DNA from: Lenzites betulinus | Taxonomy: Eukaryota; Basidiomycota; Agaricomycetes; Polyporales; Polyporaceae | Direction of reading: 5' to 3' | NCBI GenBank assembly: GCA_022264855.1 | Contig: JABYQU010000003.1 | Span: 186,001 to 250,000, forward strand | DNA length: 64,000 bases | Shown here: positions 1 to 11,520 of the stretch, piece after piece | Numbering within the stretch: the stretch's first letter is position 1 | Layout of the letters: every line of letters starts with the position of its first letter | Program-made: the position numbers and the translations under genes | Notes under the pieces: model-generated | What the model was told of the DNA's origin: nothing | The model's database searches: none | Seen by the model: the letters and a program-made list of their open reading frames with translations, nothing else

Positions 1-1653
1 GGTGCGTGCGGATGGCCGTGGGCCGATCCCGAGGAAGGGAATCGGATGAGTGCTTGCGACTATTACGACACGCCCGGGAGTGGTCGGCGGATGCGTGGAT
101 GAATCAGCGCCGAGGACACAGGGCCGCCACAGCGTGTCCTAGTGACTTTATAGCGTAGCGCGCGGGAGTAGCCAGCAATTTGAAGGTTGAACGGGGAGGA
201 TGGACGCGGCGAGACCCGCGTCGAGGCCACCACGCCCCGGGGAGCAAGGGCCCCAAACGAGGAGACAGGCAGCCCGTCGCGCAGCGTGCAATGGGGCACT
301 GAGACCGAGAGCGAGCGCTTCGAATTCGAAGGGGGTCCGGGCGCGGAGTGCTAGGCTGCAGAATTGATGGGGCGAGATAGGAAAGGAGGATTGGCGAGGG
401 CCTCGTGTATAGGGCGTGCGAGGGCGTTTCGCTGGACAGGTGGACATGACCACCTTGGGGAGCATCTCGTCTTGTTCGATGGATGGGATCGCAGATGCGC
501 GAAGGGGTGCATCTCGCCACTAGGCACCAGTCCGTCAGAATGTCCGTGTCCGGTGATAGATGCAGCCGCTCGCGCCGTGCTCCTTGCCGTGCAGTGAAAC
601 GCAGATGGAGAGAAGGCCGAGTACAGGACGATACACAAGTCGGGGAGACATTGCGGGCAGTGCAGGAAGCTCGCGGAGGTGACTTTGTGGCGTGAAGACC
701 GTGTGTATCGGCATGCACGGGAGGGAGGCGTTCAGGGTCCTCCTACACTGCGCAGCAGGTGGGCCGGAGGGTGTGGGGTATGGGAGTGTACAGCATCGTA
801 CAAGGTGAAAGCGGCCCTGGGCGTTGTTGCACAGATACTGACATGATAGGCGCAGGCCAGCAGGCGACCCCGAACACTGCGGGAGAATTTCGCTGTGCTC
901 GGACCGATTGGGTGAGAGATTGCGGTGTACAGGTGTTGCCACCGTCGCCGTGCGCACATCTTGGAGGAAAGCAATCGCGGGTGAGTAAATGGCAGAAAAA
1001 TGATGGTAGGGCCGCGAAAGAACAGCACCGGGCAGCGTCGGCAAGACGTATGTGTACATGGACCCCTTGTCGACGGAAGAAATGCTGTGAGCCTCTGATA
1101 GTGGCCTTCGTCCGCACATGCAAGTCATGAAGCACGGAACTGAAAGACACGGACGAGTGGCGGCGTTCAGTATCGGAGCCCTTTCTGGTAAGCGCTTTCA
1201 AGCTGTAACCCATGCCTAGTCGTGAGAGTATGTTTTGCTAAGTGCCTTCGCACCCCTAGTAGCACCATGATATGGCAAGAATAACAAGCCGTGTAATGCA
1301 ACCGGGGCAGGTGATGGGCGGACACAAGCCGAGGGCTGTGGGGCGAAGTTTTGGGGTGGTCATCCTATGGGACTGATATAGAAGGGTGGCCGGGGTCGCG
1401 CGTGGAAGCGCCCATCTTGGTGAACATGCAGCACGGCGTGCAGCGCCGGTCGAGCTCTCGTTTGCTCCTACTTCTGCTGTCTGCTCGCCCCCAACTTTCA
1501 TCGCGTTCTATCATGGCTTTGTAAAATGCTGTAGTTGATCTCAGTGAGTCTACAGATCTGCTATATATCTCGTGGTACCGCCTCTGCTGCCAGCAGCAAG
1601 CGCGAGGCGACATCAGCCCACCAGCCGTCCACCAACCTCCGTGCCAACAAAGC
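1..1653. other. Intergenic, no gene supported
   Basis: Open frames here are GC-driven and lack an initiator context, recognisable domain or clean exon series. On the minus strand there is a TATA-like CTATAAAG near 148-155, which could belong to a gene starting beyond the left edge, since no minus-strand ATG lies between it and position 1. Nothing else is supported. Confidence 0.4.
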
Positions 1654-1674
1654 ATGCTAATATTCCTGTCATGA
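1654..1674 (+). promoter_or_regulatory. Short upstream ORF overlapping the next start codon
   Basis: An ATG at 1654 opens a six-codon frame (MLIFLS) whose TGA stop overlaps the ATG at 1671 as ATGA. If the transcript leader includes this stretch, ribosomes would terminate exactly on the main start. The arrangement is seen directly; a role in translation control is inference, and the segment could instead be removed as intron. Confidence 0.35.
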
Positions 1675-3887
1675 CTTCACAGCGACGGCAACCTTTCAAC
1701 GCCAATATCATGAATACGTTCAGGGCATCCCCCGAGCCTCCTTCCGACCGGTTTTGTCCTTCAAGCGCACGCTCCGACCTATTTCCACGTTCTCCTACCG
1801 ACAGCACCTTCGACTTGTGGCGATCTCCGCCACATTCATGCCAGTTTCCCCCGCACGCCTTTGTCATCGCAAGCTGCTATCAGGATCCTTCCTTCCTCCC
1901 CGACGCCCGTGCGAAGTCCACGCCACCGTGCGACCACCTCCGACCCATTCACGAAATCTACCCATCGCCTCCTCTGACTGACGCGGCACTCGCATCAACC
2001 ATCCCGCTTCCGGTCCTGTCTGAAGAGTCGTCAGGAGCTTGCTGTTGCTGGCGCGATCGTGGAGAGATCGTGGATGAGACCATGTCACACGATGACGCCC
2101 GACATATGGCACCGTTGTCGCCGCCGCCCACGCTGCTGGTCGAGACAAAGGAGCTTCCATCTTCTGGCTGGGACAAAGGTATGGAGCATGTCGTCGAACA
2201 TTGGACATACGAAGACGGTCTCGAGGACGGAGGCGCGCCTGCGCCACCGTTCCCGCCGGTGCGTGACGACTCTGGATTCGAAGAGTTCAACGCGCAGGAT
2301 GGGTTCGCGGACGGTCGCAAGGCCGGGGACTCTTATGGCGATCATGTCATGATCGAGCCGACGGCTGCCTGGAGCTGCCACTCGCCCCTCAGCATGGACG
2401 ACGAAGGTTTACCTCTGGCAGACCTTCGACCGCTGCATGATGGAGTTCTGGATAGCGGACGGCATGACTCGCTGTTTCAGCCTATGGCCTTCTCGCGATC
2501 CACCGACCATCTGGGTAGGTGGGGGTCAGAACCGGAAATGAACTGGCCGGCAAGCCCGGGCAGTACAATTTACGACGACTCACCCCCCTCGCCGAAACCA
2601 AGTGCGCTTTCGCTCGATCTCCCGAGTCTCTGCTCCCCGCTTGAATTCGACCCCCATGGTCTCCCGCAGCCACAGCTTTCGCTCATGTCTCCGCTCGATT
2701 TTCCATACCACCAGTCAAATCATGGCTGGTACGACGGCGAAGATCTTGGCGATTCCTCAGCCCATGCGACGGTGGAACAACCGCACTCGTTCTTTACTTC
2801 TTTCAGCCATATCCCACTTCATCCGCCCTCAGATGAAGTGGATCTTGAATCGGACTACTCCGACACCGTAATGCCATCGGAGGACGAAGATAGCATGCAA
2901 ACGCTGCCCTTGTCGTCTCCGCGCCTACGAATATTGAACGAACTTCATGAAGCGACACCCCCGCATGGAGACCTATGCCTCACACCCGTTCCGCACTCTC
3001 CCCACAGTGCACCTCGCGCTATACTGGAAGACTTCTTTAGGAATCTCCCTGAACCTCCCTCCTCGCCCCATTCGCCGAACCTCTTGCTTCCCGAGCTTGA
3101 AGACGAAGAAATGCAGTCACCACCGCCGGAGGTGCACAATTGGGCGGCGAAGACCATATCTCCCTCCCTGCTTGGTGGCGCGCCCGCGCCCGAACAAGAA
3201 GGGCTTGGCCTCTTTCTCCAGACTCTTTCCGTCGACCCTCCATTCGTGCGCTCTCCGTCTCCGGACGAGGAGGAACTTCAGCTTCCCGATGTCCAGCTCG
3301 ACCCGGCGTCCACCATCCTCGAGGTGGATGAGTACCTGCAACTGCAGGCGCTCCGCAAACAGGCGCTCCAACAGGAGCGCGCTGCGCGGCTCGCCGAGTC
3401 GGAACTCAACGACCGCGTCACCGCCGCGGCGACTGCGCTTCTGCCCCCTGCCGAGCGGACCCCGAGCGGTTCGCAGCCTTCGGAGCTTGACCTCGCGGAG
3501 CGGCGCGCGCGCAAGCGCGAGCTGCACATCGCGATGGACATGCGCGCGGAGGCGCGGCGCGTGCGCAAGCAGCAGAAACGCCGCAGCAAAGAGATCGGGG
3601 CGCTCCTCGACCTCAAGATGCAAGTCCCGTTCTCGCCGGTGCAGGGCGTCCCGCCGAATGGCGGTGGTGGAAAGTCGTGGACGCGGAGTCTCGCGCATCT
3701 CGTCGCGAATATGGTGCTCAGGCGACACGACCGCAGTCGGCCGCTGGAGAGTCGGACATCCTTTGATCCTGAGATGCGGAGAGAGTCGTTCTTGCGTCGT
3801 TCCCTGTCTGCTGATGACCTCTTGTCGATGTCTGTGGATGACGACGACCACGGCGGCGGCGACGTGGACTATGACATGGAGGAGTGA
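1671..3887 (+). CDS. Unknown Ser/Pro-rich protein with basic C-terminal helix
   Basis: A single-exon frame of 738 codons starting at the first in-frame ATG; the frame is open upstream to 1572 but has no ATG there. I do not recognise the protein. The first ~500 residues are low-complexity, rich in S, P, D and E, with many SP/TP sites that would suit proline-directed kinases. Around residues 560-670 lies a long charged helical stretch (LQLQALRKQALQQERAARLA, then an Arg/Lys-rich block with KQQKRRSKEIG) that could form a basic coiled coil or nuclear localisation region. The tail holds RRESFLRRSLSADDLLSM, with possible basophilic kinase sites, and ends in an Asp/Glu/Gly run. Codon use is strongly GC3-biased towards the 3' half. 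Coding status is well supported by length; function is not known. Confidence 0.8.
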   Translation: MTSQRRQPFNANIMNTFRASPEPPSDRFCPSSARSDLFPRSPTDSTFDLWRSPPHSCQFPPHAFVIASCYQDPSFLPDARAKSTPPCDHLRPIHEIYPSPPLTDAALASTIPLPVLSEESSGACCCWRDRGEIVDETMSHDDARHMAPLSPPPTLLVETKELPSSGWDKGMEHVVEHWTYEDGLEDGGAPAPPFPPVRDDSGFEEFNAQDGFADGRKAGDSYGDHVMIEPTAAWSCHSPLSMDDEGLPLADLRPLHDGVLDSGRHDSLFQPMAFSRSTDHLGRWGSEPEMNWPASPGSTIYDDSPPSPKPSALSLDLPSLCSPLEFDPHGLPQPQLSLMSPLDFPYHQSNHGWYDGEDLGDSSAHATVEQPHSFFTSFSHIPLHPPSDEVDLESDYSDTVMPSEDEDSMQTLPLSSPRLRILNELHEATPPHGDLCLTPVPHSPHSAPRAILEDFFRNLPEPPSSPHSPNLLLPELEDEEMQSPPPEVHNWAAKTISPSLLGGAPAPEQEGLGLFLQTLSVDPPFVRSPSPDEEELQLPDVQLDPASTILEVDEYLQLQALRKQALQQERAARLAESELNDRVTAAATALLPPAERTPSGSQPSELDLAERRARKRELHIAMDMRAEARRVRKQQKRRSKEIGALLDLKMQVPFSPVQGVPPNGGGGKSWTRSLAHLVANMVLRRHDRSRPLESRTSFDPEMRRESFLRRSLSADDLLSMSVDDDDHGGGDVDYDMEE

Positions 3888-4259
3888 CACCCCTGTTTGT
3901 CGAGAGCAAAATGGTTCGTCGTCACAGCTTCTAGATGCACCCTATCCCCAACTGATAGATGTCCCGTTTACGAAATATTTGTATAATCTCTAATAGGCTG
4001 GAAGGCAACAGTGTACCATACTAACCCCCCATGCCTGCACGTTCTGTAGCATTACATGTTGTCATAGTCGTCGGTAGATCTGCTCATACCCTTGCTTTCA
4101 CCCGCGTTTTCGACTGGACTTTTATTCGCGGCGCGCCAGGGATGCCGTTGGTCTCTCGATGATCACGGAGGAGAGGTACATAAGCTAGGATAGGTGGGTA
4201 TGTTATACAGCGTACAGGATTACGCGATACATTGTAAGTCCATAAGATCAAGCAGCTAC

Positions 4260-5930
4260 TTATATCGCGTTCAGATAGTCTCGTCCGTCGGTAAATACCG
4301 CGCTCCTCCTGTTCACGGCGGAATGGTCCACCGCGGGCTCCTCCGCCGTCGACGGCGCAACGATAGGCTCGCCTACCGTCGTACCCGCCACGGGAGCTTC
4401 GCCATCGCCTGGATGTTCCTCCGGCGCCAGGGTTTCCTGCGTCTGCGCAGTGTGCGACAGCGTCTCCTCGCCCGCCCGCGCATGCGGCTGCAGCTCCTCC
4501 TGCTTCACACCACGCTTGTTGAGAGCGTAGGCCCTGCACGCCTCGCGGCTCTGCGCGAGGCGCGGGTCGTTGCGGTCGAACGCGTGCACGGTGAAGCCCG
4601 GGAAGTTGTACTCGAGCAGCTCCTTGAGGTCGGGGAGCATCATCGCGTCCGGGCTGTACGTCCCGCTGTTGTTGTCGATCACGAGCTCCCAGCGGACCGC
4701 GTCGTCGTGCGTCTCGTCCGAGAACGACTCCCAGCCGCCCTCGGGGCGCGGGTGGAACTCGCCCGAGTAGCGCACCGCGGGCGCGCAGTTCGCGTGCAGC
4801 GCGTGCTTGGACGCGAAGTCGACGAAGAACGCCGCGCCCGTCTCCGAGAACCGGAACGAGTCGTCCTCGACCGCGATGATGTACGTGTACACCGCGGGCT
4901 TCACGCGGTGTGCGAAGGGGGACGGGCTGGGGGGCGCCGCGCCGGTGGTCGTGCACGGAAGGCCCTCGGGGAGGCCGGGCGTCGCGTGGAAGAGGAGGCG
5001 GAAAATGTCGTCGGGGGTGTTGATCACGCCGAAGCCGTTCGTCGTCGACCGTGCGTAGAGCATGCGGTGGCCGGCCTGAATGGTCGACCGGACGGCGATC
5101 GACGTCGGCCCCTGGAAGATCGTCTGTGCGGCCTTGTAGTTCCTGTTCCACGGCTGGACGGTGTCGCCGAAGAACATGCGCACGCCTTTGATGTACATCT
5201 TCCACGTCGAGTATAGCCGGGTGTCGTTGAGGTTTGTCAGGCGGCCGAGGGTAGGGGAGAAATGGCGGGAGTAGCGGATCGGCCCGTCGAAAATGTACTG
5301 CCTCCGCTCCGCCTTGACGTCCGTCGAGGGGGTGGATTCAATCTAGGAAGCTGTCAATTTCGACCACCACAAAGAATATCTGCATTCCACCTACGTTGAG
5401 CCAGAAAGTTCCCCGGTTGCGGCGGAGAGATAGACTCTCGATGGTGCATTCCTTAGCTCCTGCGGTGATAGGCGTCGAGAACTTGCCGATGTGGTCGTCT
5501 GTGATCGTCCCGTTGTCCTTGTCCAGGACTTCGACCACAAGCGTAGCCGTGCTCGGTACATTCTTGACCTTCCAGAGCTCATTCCACACTGGCGCCAGTG
5601 TATCGGGCTTTACTGTAGACCTGTCAACGGATCCGCCGTCAATCGGATGCATTTGCCACAACAGCGTGGACCCACATACACAAATGACAGCTTGTCGTCG
5701 AACTTGGCGACGAAGTAGGGGTCCGCCGAGCCGACAACGTCCATCTTCGGCAGCCCCGACGCGCCGATAAATTGTATCGAGAGGTCGACAAAGTGCCGCG
5801 CCTCATGGTGGCCGCCGTCCGCGATGACGCTTGCAGCGTCCTTGGCTTCGTCCTTGGCGCGGCTCACCACGTTGTGCACCGCGCCCACGAGGTTCGACAT
5901 CTGGATCGGATTCCTGCGGCCTCCAGGCAT
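4260..5930 (-). CDS. C2-domain protein with long fungal-specific tail
   Basis: Three exons (5930-5680, 5620-5395, 5342-4260) with donors GTATGT and GTAGGT give about 519 aa. Residues ~35-155 form a C2 domain, the calcium/phospholipid-binding fold: an LSIQFIGASGLPKMD strand, the SADPYFVAKF loop, APVWNE, and the second loop LDKDNGTITDDHIGKF. The loop aspartates needed for calcium binding are present. The remaining ~360 residues start at IESTPSTDVKAERRQYIFDG and match no domain I know; they include YSRHFSP, GVINTPDDIFRLLF and PDLKELLEYNFPGFTVHAF. The last ~80 residues are low-complexity. No signal peptide or membrane segment is visible, so a membrane-recruited cytosolic protein is likely. Translation may instead start at the second Met (5900, MSNLVGAVHNVV). 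A TATA box lies at 6056-6061. Confidence 0.85.
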
Positions 5931-6866
5931 GCTGGGCTGGATGCGGTGGAGTTATTCTTGGCGGGGATTTGAATGGGAAGCGCTGAGCGGTAGAGAGCGA
6001 GTCGCGATAGCAGTTTACGGCGCGTTTGATGAGTTCTTGCCGTCCCGATAGCCGCTTTATATCGTGCTGCGCGGTAGATCTGGGTGTGAGAGGTGCAGGA
6101 GGAGTTTCGAGGGCGCAGCTCTTGCCTCGGCGTCGGCGGCTCCGACTGAAAAGAGCGGTGGCAAAGAGGCACAGCCTTTGATGGCGGTCGCAGTCCCGCT
6201 TTTGCCGGAAAAGTCGTCCTAGCGGATCAATTGCGTCATTCCGAGCTGCGCATGTACTAGATTACTCAGTACTAACAGAGGTACGATACGAGACTATTAG
6301 TATGAGTAGTATCAGACGGCTTGAGGTTGCGCAGCTCGAGGATACCTCTCACTGGTGAACCGTGGATACATCCTTACTCCTCACACCGATCATCACGAAG
6401 TTGTACAGTATAGTTTCTCATAACCACCTTTATAGGGCTACTAGGTTTGAGATTCGCACAAGGTAGAGCTTCAAGTTGGTGAGTGAGAAGGACTCAGCGG
6501 GCCAGCGTTCGTCGGGCATTTTGACGCGAACGCAAACTTCTCTAAACGAGTTATCGCCGTATTGGTACTCCGATATTCACTCAGTCGGAGTTAGAAAATA
6601 GGACAAAGGTGCTGCGGGTAATTCCACTCCTTAGCTTTCCATCCTCCCAGACCTCGGAGGACGTCCGAGAAATTTAAATGCATATAGCAAGACTACTAAG
6701 CTCACTCCTACAGCCTCTGCCGCGCGAGCACCGAATGTGTTTGATTGACCACGGTGCTAACCAAGGCTCGATACAAGTAATATACACAGCCAGTGTACAG
6801 TCCCAAGAGTCTTAAAATGCAAAACTTAATCGTTCCATCTTGATGAATCGTCGCGTTGTGGTTTCT
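5931..6866. other. Intergenic, AT-rich
   Basis: Holds the C2-gene promoter at the left and the 3' flank of the sedolisin gene at the right. The middle (6230-6460) is AT-richer with scattered TACTA/TAGTA words. No gene seen. Confidence 0.5.
6056..6061 (-). promoter_or_regulatory. TATA box of the C2-domain gene
   Basis: Minus-strand TATAAA about 125 bp before the first ATG of the C2-domain gene. Confidence 0.5.
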
Positions 6867-8957
6867 TTACACGCCCGCGGCCGCGAGGAGCTTGGCAAAG
6901 TTGGGCGTGCCGAGACCAGTGACCTAAAGAGGAGAAAGACGTGAGTAATAGGTCGGCAGCGCGCGTAGGAGGAAACGTACGGGGTCCCAGCCAGCCTTCG
7001 CGGGGAAGCCGTTGGTGTTGCAGCCAGGGTTCGAGCCGGAGGTGATGTCGGTGAACGCGCTGGCGCCGGTCGAGTACAGGAAGGGGTTGAGGAAGCCGAG
7101 CGGGCTCTTGCCAGCAGCGATGAGCTGGTCGTTGACGAGCGAGATGATGGCCGCGAACGTGGGGCTCGCGCATGAGGTGCCGTCGACACCCTCGGTCCTG
7201 CCGTCAACGACGATCTCGAAGTCGACACCCTGGGTGGACACGTCAGGGAACGCGCGGCCGCTGGTGTTGAACTTGCCCGAGTTGGTGGTTCCGAGCGCGG
7301 TCAGGTAGGTCTTGACCGCGGTGGCCTGGTACGACGGAATGCCGAAGTAGTTCGAGAAGCCGCCGGAGGAGAAGTCGGCCGCGGTCTCGGGGTTGACGCC
7401 CTGGGTGGCACCGACGGAGGTCATGCTGAAGGCCATCCCATATGAGCGCGACGATCAGGGCAGTAGAATGAGGACACTCACAAGGGGCAGCCAGAGGGGA
7501 AAGTCGGGACGAATTTGGAGCAGCTGGAGGACTGCGAACCGGACACACCGCCGTCACCGGAGGCGAACAGGATGGAGGTGCCACGAGCACCGAGCTGAGC
7601 GTATGCGTTGCAGAGTTGGCTGGTGGATACAGGTCAGTTATCAGTGGTGATCGCATGGCACTGCACACGTACTTGGCGAGCTTGACGGAGATGGTGTTCT
7701 CGTTCTGGCCGTAGCTGGTCGTAAGCACCTGAGGGGGCGCGCTCTCGGCGAGGAGGAAGTTGATGATGTCAAGGAAGCCCTCGAGGTCACCATCCTGGAA
7801 GTTGTCACCAACGGAGATGAACGTGACGGGGACGCCTGAAGCGAGACCGACAGTGTATTGAATGTCGAGGTTCTGCGCGGCTATATTAGTATAGCCTCTA
7901 CGCGCTACGAGGCCCTGGCAAACTTACAGCCTCAACACCGGCCTGGCTGCCGCTCTGGCTGTTCGAACCGCCATCGAGGGTCTGGAGGGCGAAGGTCGTG
8001 GTAGACGAGATGTCGGTACGGAACTTCTTCAAGAAGGTCTGGATACCCCCGCGAACAGTTAGCGCATGCACTTATATTATTGGATTCAGAGCTGCTCACC
8101 GCCAAGTCAGCCGAGTTAGCAAACTGGTCGATGAAGCCGCTGACGGCAAGCTTGTTGGAAGACTGGGTGGCCTTAGTCGTAGGGATGCCGTAAATGTCCT
8201 GCAGGCATGCGGGAGTGATGGTGCTGGCGCAGGAAGCCGGGATCGTGGCACGTGAGGTCAGGTTCTGGGAGGCCTTGATGGGAGAGCGAACCACCGGCAG
8301 GTGGGAGTTCGGGTTAGGGAAACTGTCATGTGTGTCAAAAATCGGCACGGTGCCAGAAGAGTTTGAAAACTGACGTGACGGTGGGATGGACGAGGTCAAG
8401 ATGACCCTGGAGCTCGGCCGGGATCGAGTACGACATGGTGCGGATAGCCTCCAGGCCGGTCTGATCGTGGGTGAAAACAGAGAAGTCGGCGTCGAAGAGC
8501 TCGTTCGCCTTGCTGACGGGGACCTCGAACGCCAGCCAGTCTCCGGCGGGGGAAATAGTCTGCGCGCTGAGATCGTTCTCCTTGAGCCACGCATTCACGG
8601 CGTCTACGCTGTCCGCGGAGGGAGCGACGAGCTGCTCGACCTGTGATGCGTAGATTAGTCATGTAAGACGATGTACCTGTGTGGACTGTGAATATTTACC
8701 TCCTCTTTTGAGAGGTGAGCACCGTAGTTGGGGCTGGACGGGGTGCTGACGTCGTAGAGCTTCTGTTCGAGCTCGGCGAAGTTGCTCTGCACCAGCGCGA
8801 TGCGCAGCTTGAGCGTCGTGTCGGGCGCCGCCGAGCCTTGCAGAGAGAACCCGTCTGGGATCTCCTCGCGGGCCTCGTGCACCTTGAGGTTGCGGCTCAT
8901 CGGCTTGCCGACGGCGAGCGTGATGAGAGCGGCGACAAACAAGCTGGTGGCGACCAT
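6867..8957 (-). CDS. Secreted sedolisin (S53) tripeptidyl-peptidase
   Basis: Eight exons (8957-8700, 8640-8375, 8322-8100, 8038-7928, 7872-7673, 7619-7482, 7425-6981, 6923-6867) join in phase to 565 aa. The family cleaves tripeptides from protein N-termini at acid pH outside the cell. Residues 1-17 are a signal peptide (MVATSLFVAALITLAVG). Residues ~35-180 are the pro-kumamolisin propeptide (LRIALVQSNFAELEQKLYDV, YGAHLSKEEV, HPTVTFPNPNSHLPVV). The catalytic domain shows the Glu/Asp pair in GVEAQNLDIQY, the oxyanion Asp in FASGDGGVSG, and the serine in GTSCASP. The C-terminal calcium site is FTDITSGSNPGC with AGWDPVTGLGTPNF. Length fits fungal enzymes. Exon 2 uses donor GTCAGT. A TATA box lies 70 bp upstream. 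Substrate specificity beyond family level cannot be set. Confidence 0.95.
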
Positions 8958-9026
8958 TGTGCTCGAGAGGTGAGGCTGAGGAAACAGAGGTAGTCCCTTG
9001 CAGCTCGTCCGTCATTCGTGGCAGGC

Positions 9027-9032
9027 TTTATA
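9027..9032 (-). promoter_or_regulatory. TATA box of the sedolisin gene
   Basis: Minus-strand TATAAA (context GCCTATAAAGCC), 70 bp before the sedolisin ATG at 8957. Confidence 0.65.
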
Positions 9033-11164
9033 GGCACTTGGCCGACCGCACGGGGGTTTCCCTCACCCGTATCACGAGGTGGAAGCACACTGCATTCGAT
9101 GCGACATTGAGGGACGGGCACATGGCGCTATCTGTGCGACTGGCATCCCCGACGCCGACGAAGGAACGACCCTGTCAGCCCTGCGGTCAACAAACCTCTC
9201 GACGGTCGGCAAGACCGCCGGTTGTGGATGTCGAGTGAGTGAGCAGTGCCAGCACGCTGCATGGGATTGCTGATCACCATGTGCACGGCGTTAGCCTGAG
9301 ATGGATCAGATCCACGTTGCACAGGTTCACTGCCCTCGCGCTGGCTATGAGCTATAATTAGCTTGCGCTTGCGTGATAAGTGGCAGGCTCACCTTGTGTT
9401 CGCGAAGCAGCCCGCAATGTCAGGGATCGCAGGAGCACATGGATTGTTACAACCGCGGGCCTAGCGGAGCCAAAGGCGTCAAAGAAGCCGCGTCAGTTCT
9501 CGCCGCCGGCCAGTCGCGAAGCTCGCATGTGCTCTCCAGGGTAGATGGTTTTAGTCGGATAGGGACGAGTCCGTTTGAGCGCAAATGCAGTATCCGGAAT
9601 TTGAAGGGGAGAACAGTTGCCGGTCTCATTGTTGAATTGTAGTCACCGGGTGACCCGCCGGCGCCGCAGGAGGCAGTAGCGTTTCCCTTGGGGTTCTGAG
9701 CTTGAGGCGCGACATGTGGACGGAAGAGCCGTCACACAAGTCTAGATTTGGATTTGCTCGGGGCCAAAGATGACGCAAGCTGATAGTTGCACACGGCAAA
9801 TGTGGTTACCCCGTTTCCTGCCCGTACACCATGTGCCGAAGCGGGGGAGGCCGCACACATCAGATCCCATACTACGACAGAACGATCCGCCTCCACACGA
9901 ACCGGACCTTGAGTGCTTGCGAATTGTCAACTGCACCTGTCAATGTAAGCCGCGTACCCGACGCAACCTGTTGTGATCTAGAGCGAACATACTGAGGAGA
10001 GTCAGCGCCGCGGTAGCCGGTGTGTCGGCCAGTTTGACCAGGATGGGTCTTTCTTACGCACGGGTTGTTAACTGCTCTTTGCTCGTTCCATTCTGCTGCT
10101 GCTGCTGTCACTCGCTCCAATATAGCGATCGAGATGTCGGAGTCCATGCGACTCGGATGATAACGCCGATCGGAAGATGTTAAAATACTGTTGGCCAGCG
10201 CGGGTGCTTCAAATGTGTCGCCTCCAGTCTTCCCAGGCCAATGTGCGACTTATCGGACACTCTCTACGGTAGCTGCCCGTGCATTGTGCGTAGCATTCCC
10301 GGCGAAAATGACTAGGAGGAATTATTTAGCGTGTCGTGCGAGACTTGTTGAACGACCATGATACCTCGACTCGGATTGCTGTGGACTAGGTTTGATTAAA
10401 CCATTATTGAGTCTGGGATTCCTTGACAGCTGAGTGTAAGTGTGTGAGTGAAAGAAAACCCGTATGGATACGGGGCATGAGGTAAATCGCAGTAAGCGCT
10501 AAGATATGTAATACTCAGTACATCGGTACAAGCGCGCTAATCTGGACAGCCGGTACTTAGTAGCGTACAGGTTCGCGAGCATGCGGAGGCGACGGCACGC
10601 GAATGTTCGAGGAGAGAGTGCACCATGCGAAGCTGTCGCCCAGTAATTGGCAACTGCGTTGTACATGACTGGATGCGTCCTAGGCCTACGCCAGGCTATT
10701 ATTGCATTCCATTCTCACTCTCTCCGAGAGTCCGAGTCGGAGTTCCAAAGGTATGATTATTCTCTGGGCGGCTGCATGTGGTTCTTCTTCGGGACTTCCA
10801 CGGTCGCCGACCCACAGCAGCTCGCTGCCCAAAGCCCACTGGCAGCGTACACGACGACTCCATTGTCATTCTGGAGTATTGTATCTAAGTAAGTGGAATT
10901 ATGCCTTTTACCGCTGGCTAGGAAGTTATTGATGAGACTTTGCTACAGGTGCGTTTAGTCCCCGTTCACGATTTTAAGTCTCGTGTCAGCCGCTTCGAGG
11001 TCAGTCTGCGCCCTGTAACATTGCAAGTAGGTCCAAGTTCGCCCGCACCTTCTTCTGCATTATAACGTCTTTCAATCCGAATCCTTTTCTAGGTATGCTG
11101 TTGACCTGGCACTTCGAGCTATACCTCAAAGAAACATATCACACTAATCCAACGGTGACGTTCG

Positions 11165-11520
11165 TCATTCCTGTTCATAAACGACTCCGGTGTTCCCGGC
11201 CCATGCTATCTCCGATGCTACGTCTCGCCCACATGGCGGCGCTAGTCCCCGTCCCAATTGACAACAATGTGTGACTTTGGATGCAGGGTTGATGTGCACC
11301 CACAAGGGAACGTCGGGGAGCTCATGGCGAGACCGGTAGCGGAAGTCGGCTGACTTTCGTGTACATCCCTCCACATGAGCGTGATAGGAGAACTCGGCGT
11401 AGCCGGGTACCCATTCACTCGTCGCTGACTGAACAGTACCCAATTTCCAAATGATACGTTCTTCGAGGAGAATCGGTGAGTGATACCTGCCACTGTCTGA
11501 ACGTATGACTGGTCATCTGA
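11165..11520 (-). other. Possible remnant of a decayed gene
   Basis: On the minus strand a protein-like stretch reads EFSYHAHVEG, then RYRSRHELPDVPLWVHINPA, in one frame, and another frame just upstream reads ITHRFSSKNVSFGNWVLF. The composition looks coding, but no start, clean splice series or complete domain can be assembled. I do not recognise the family. It may be a pseudogene or chance. Confidence 0.2.

Noticed and set aside
104..718. 204-codon minus-strand frame near the left edge
   Set aside because: Overlaps other long frames, with low-complexity Arg/Ser/Pro composition and no domain.
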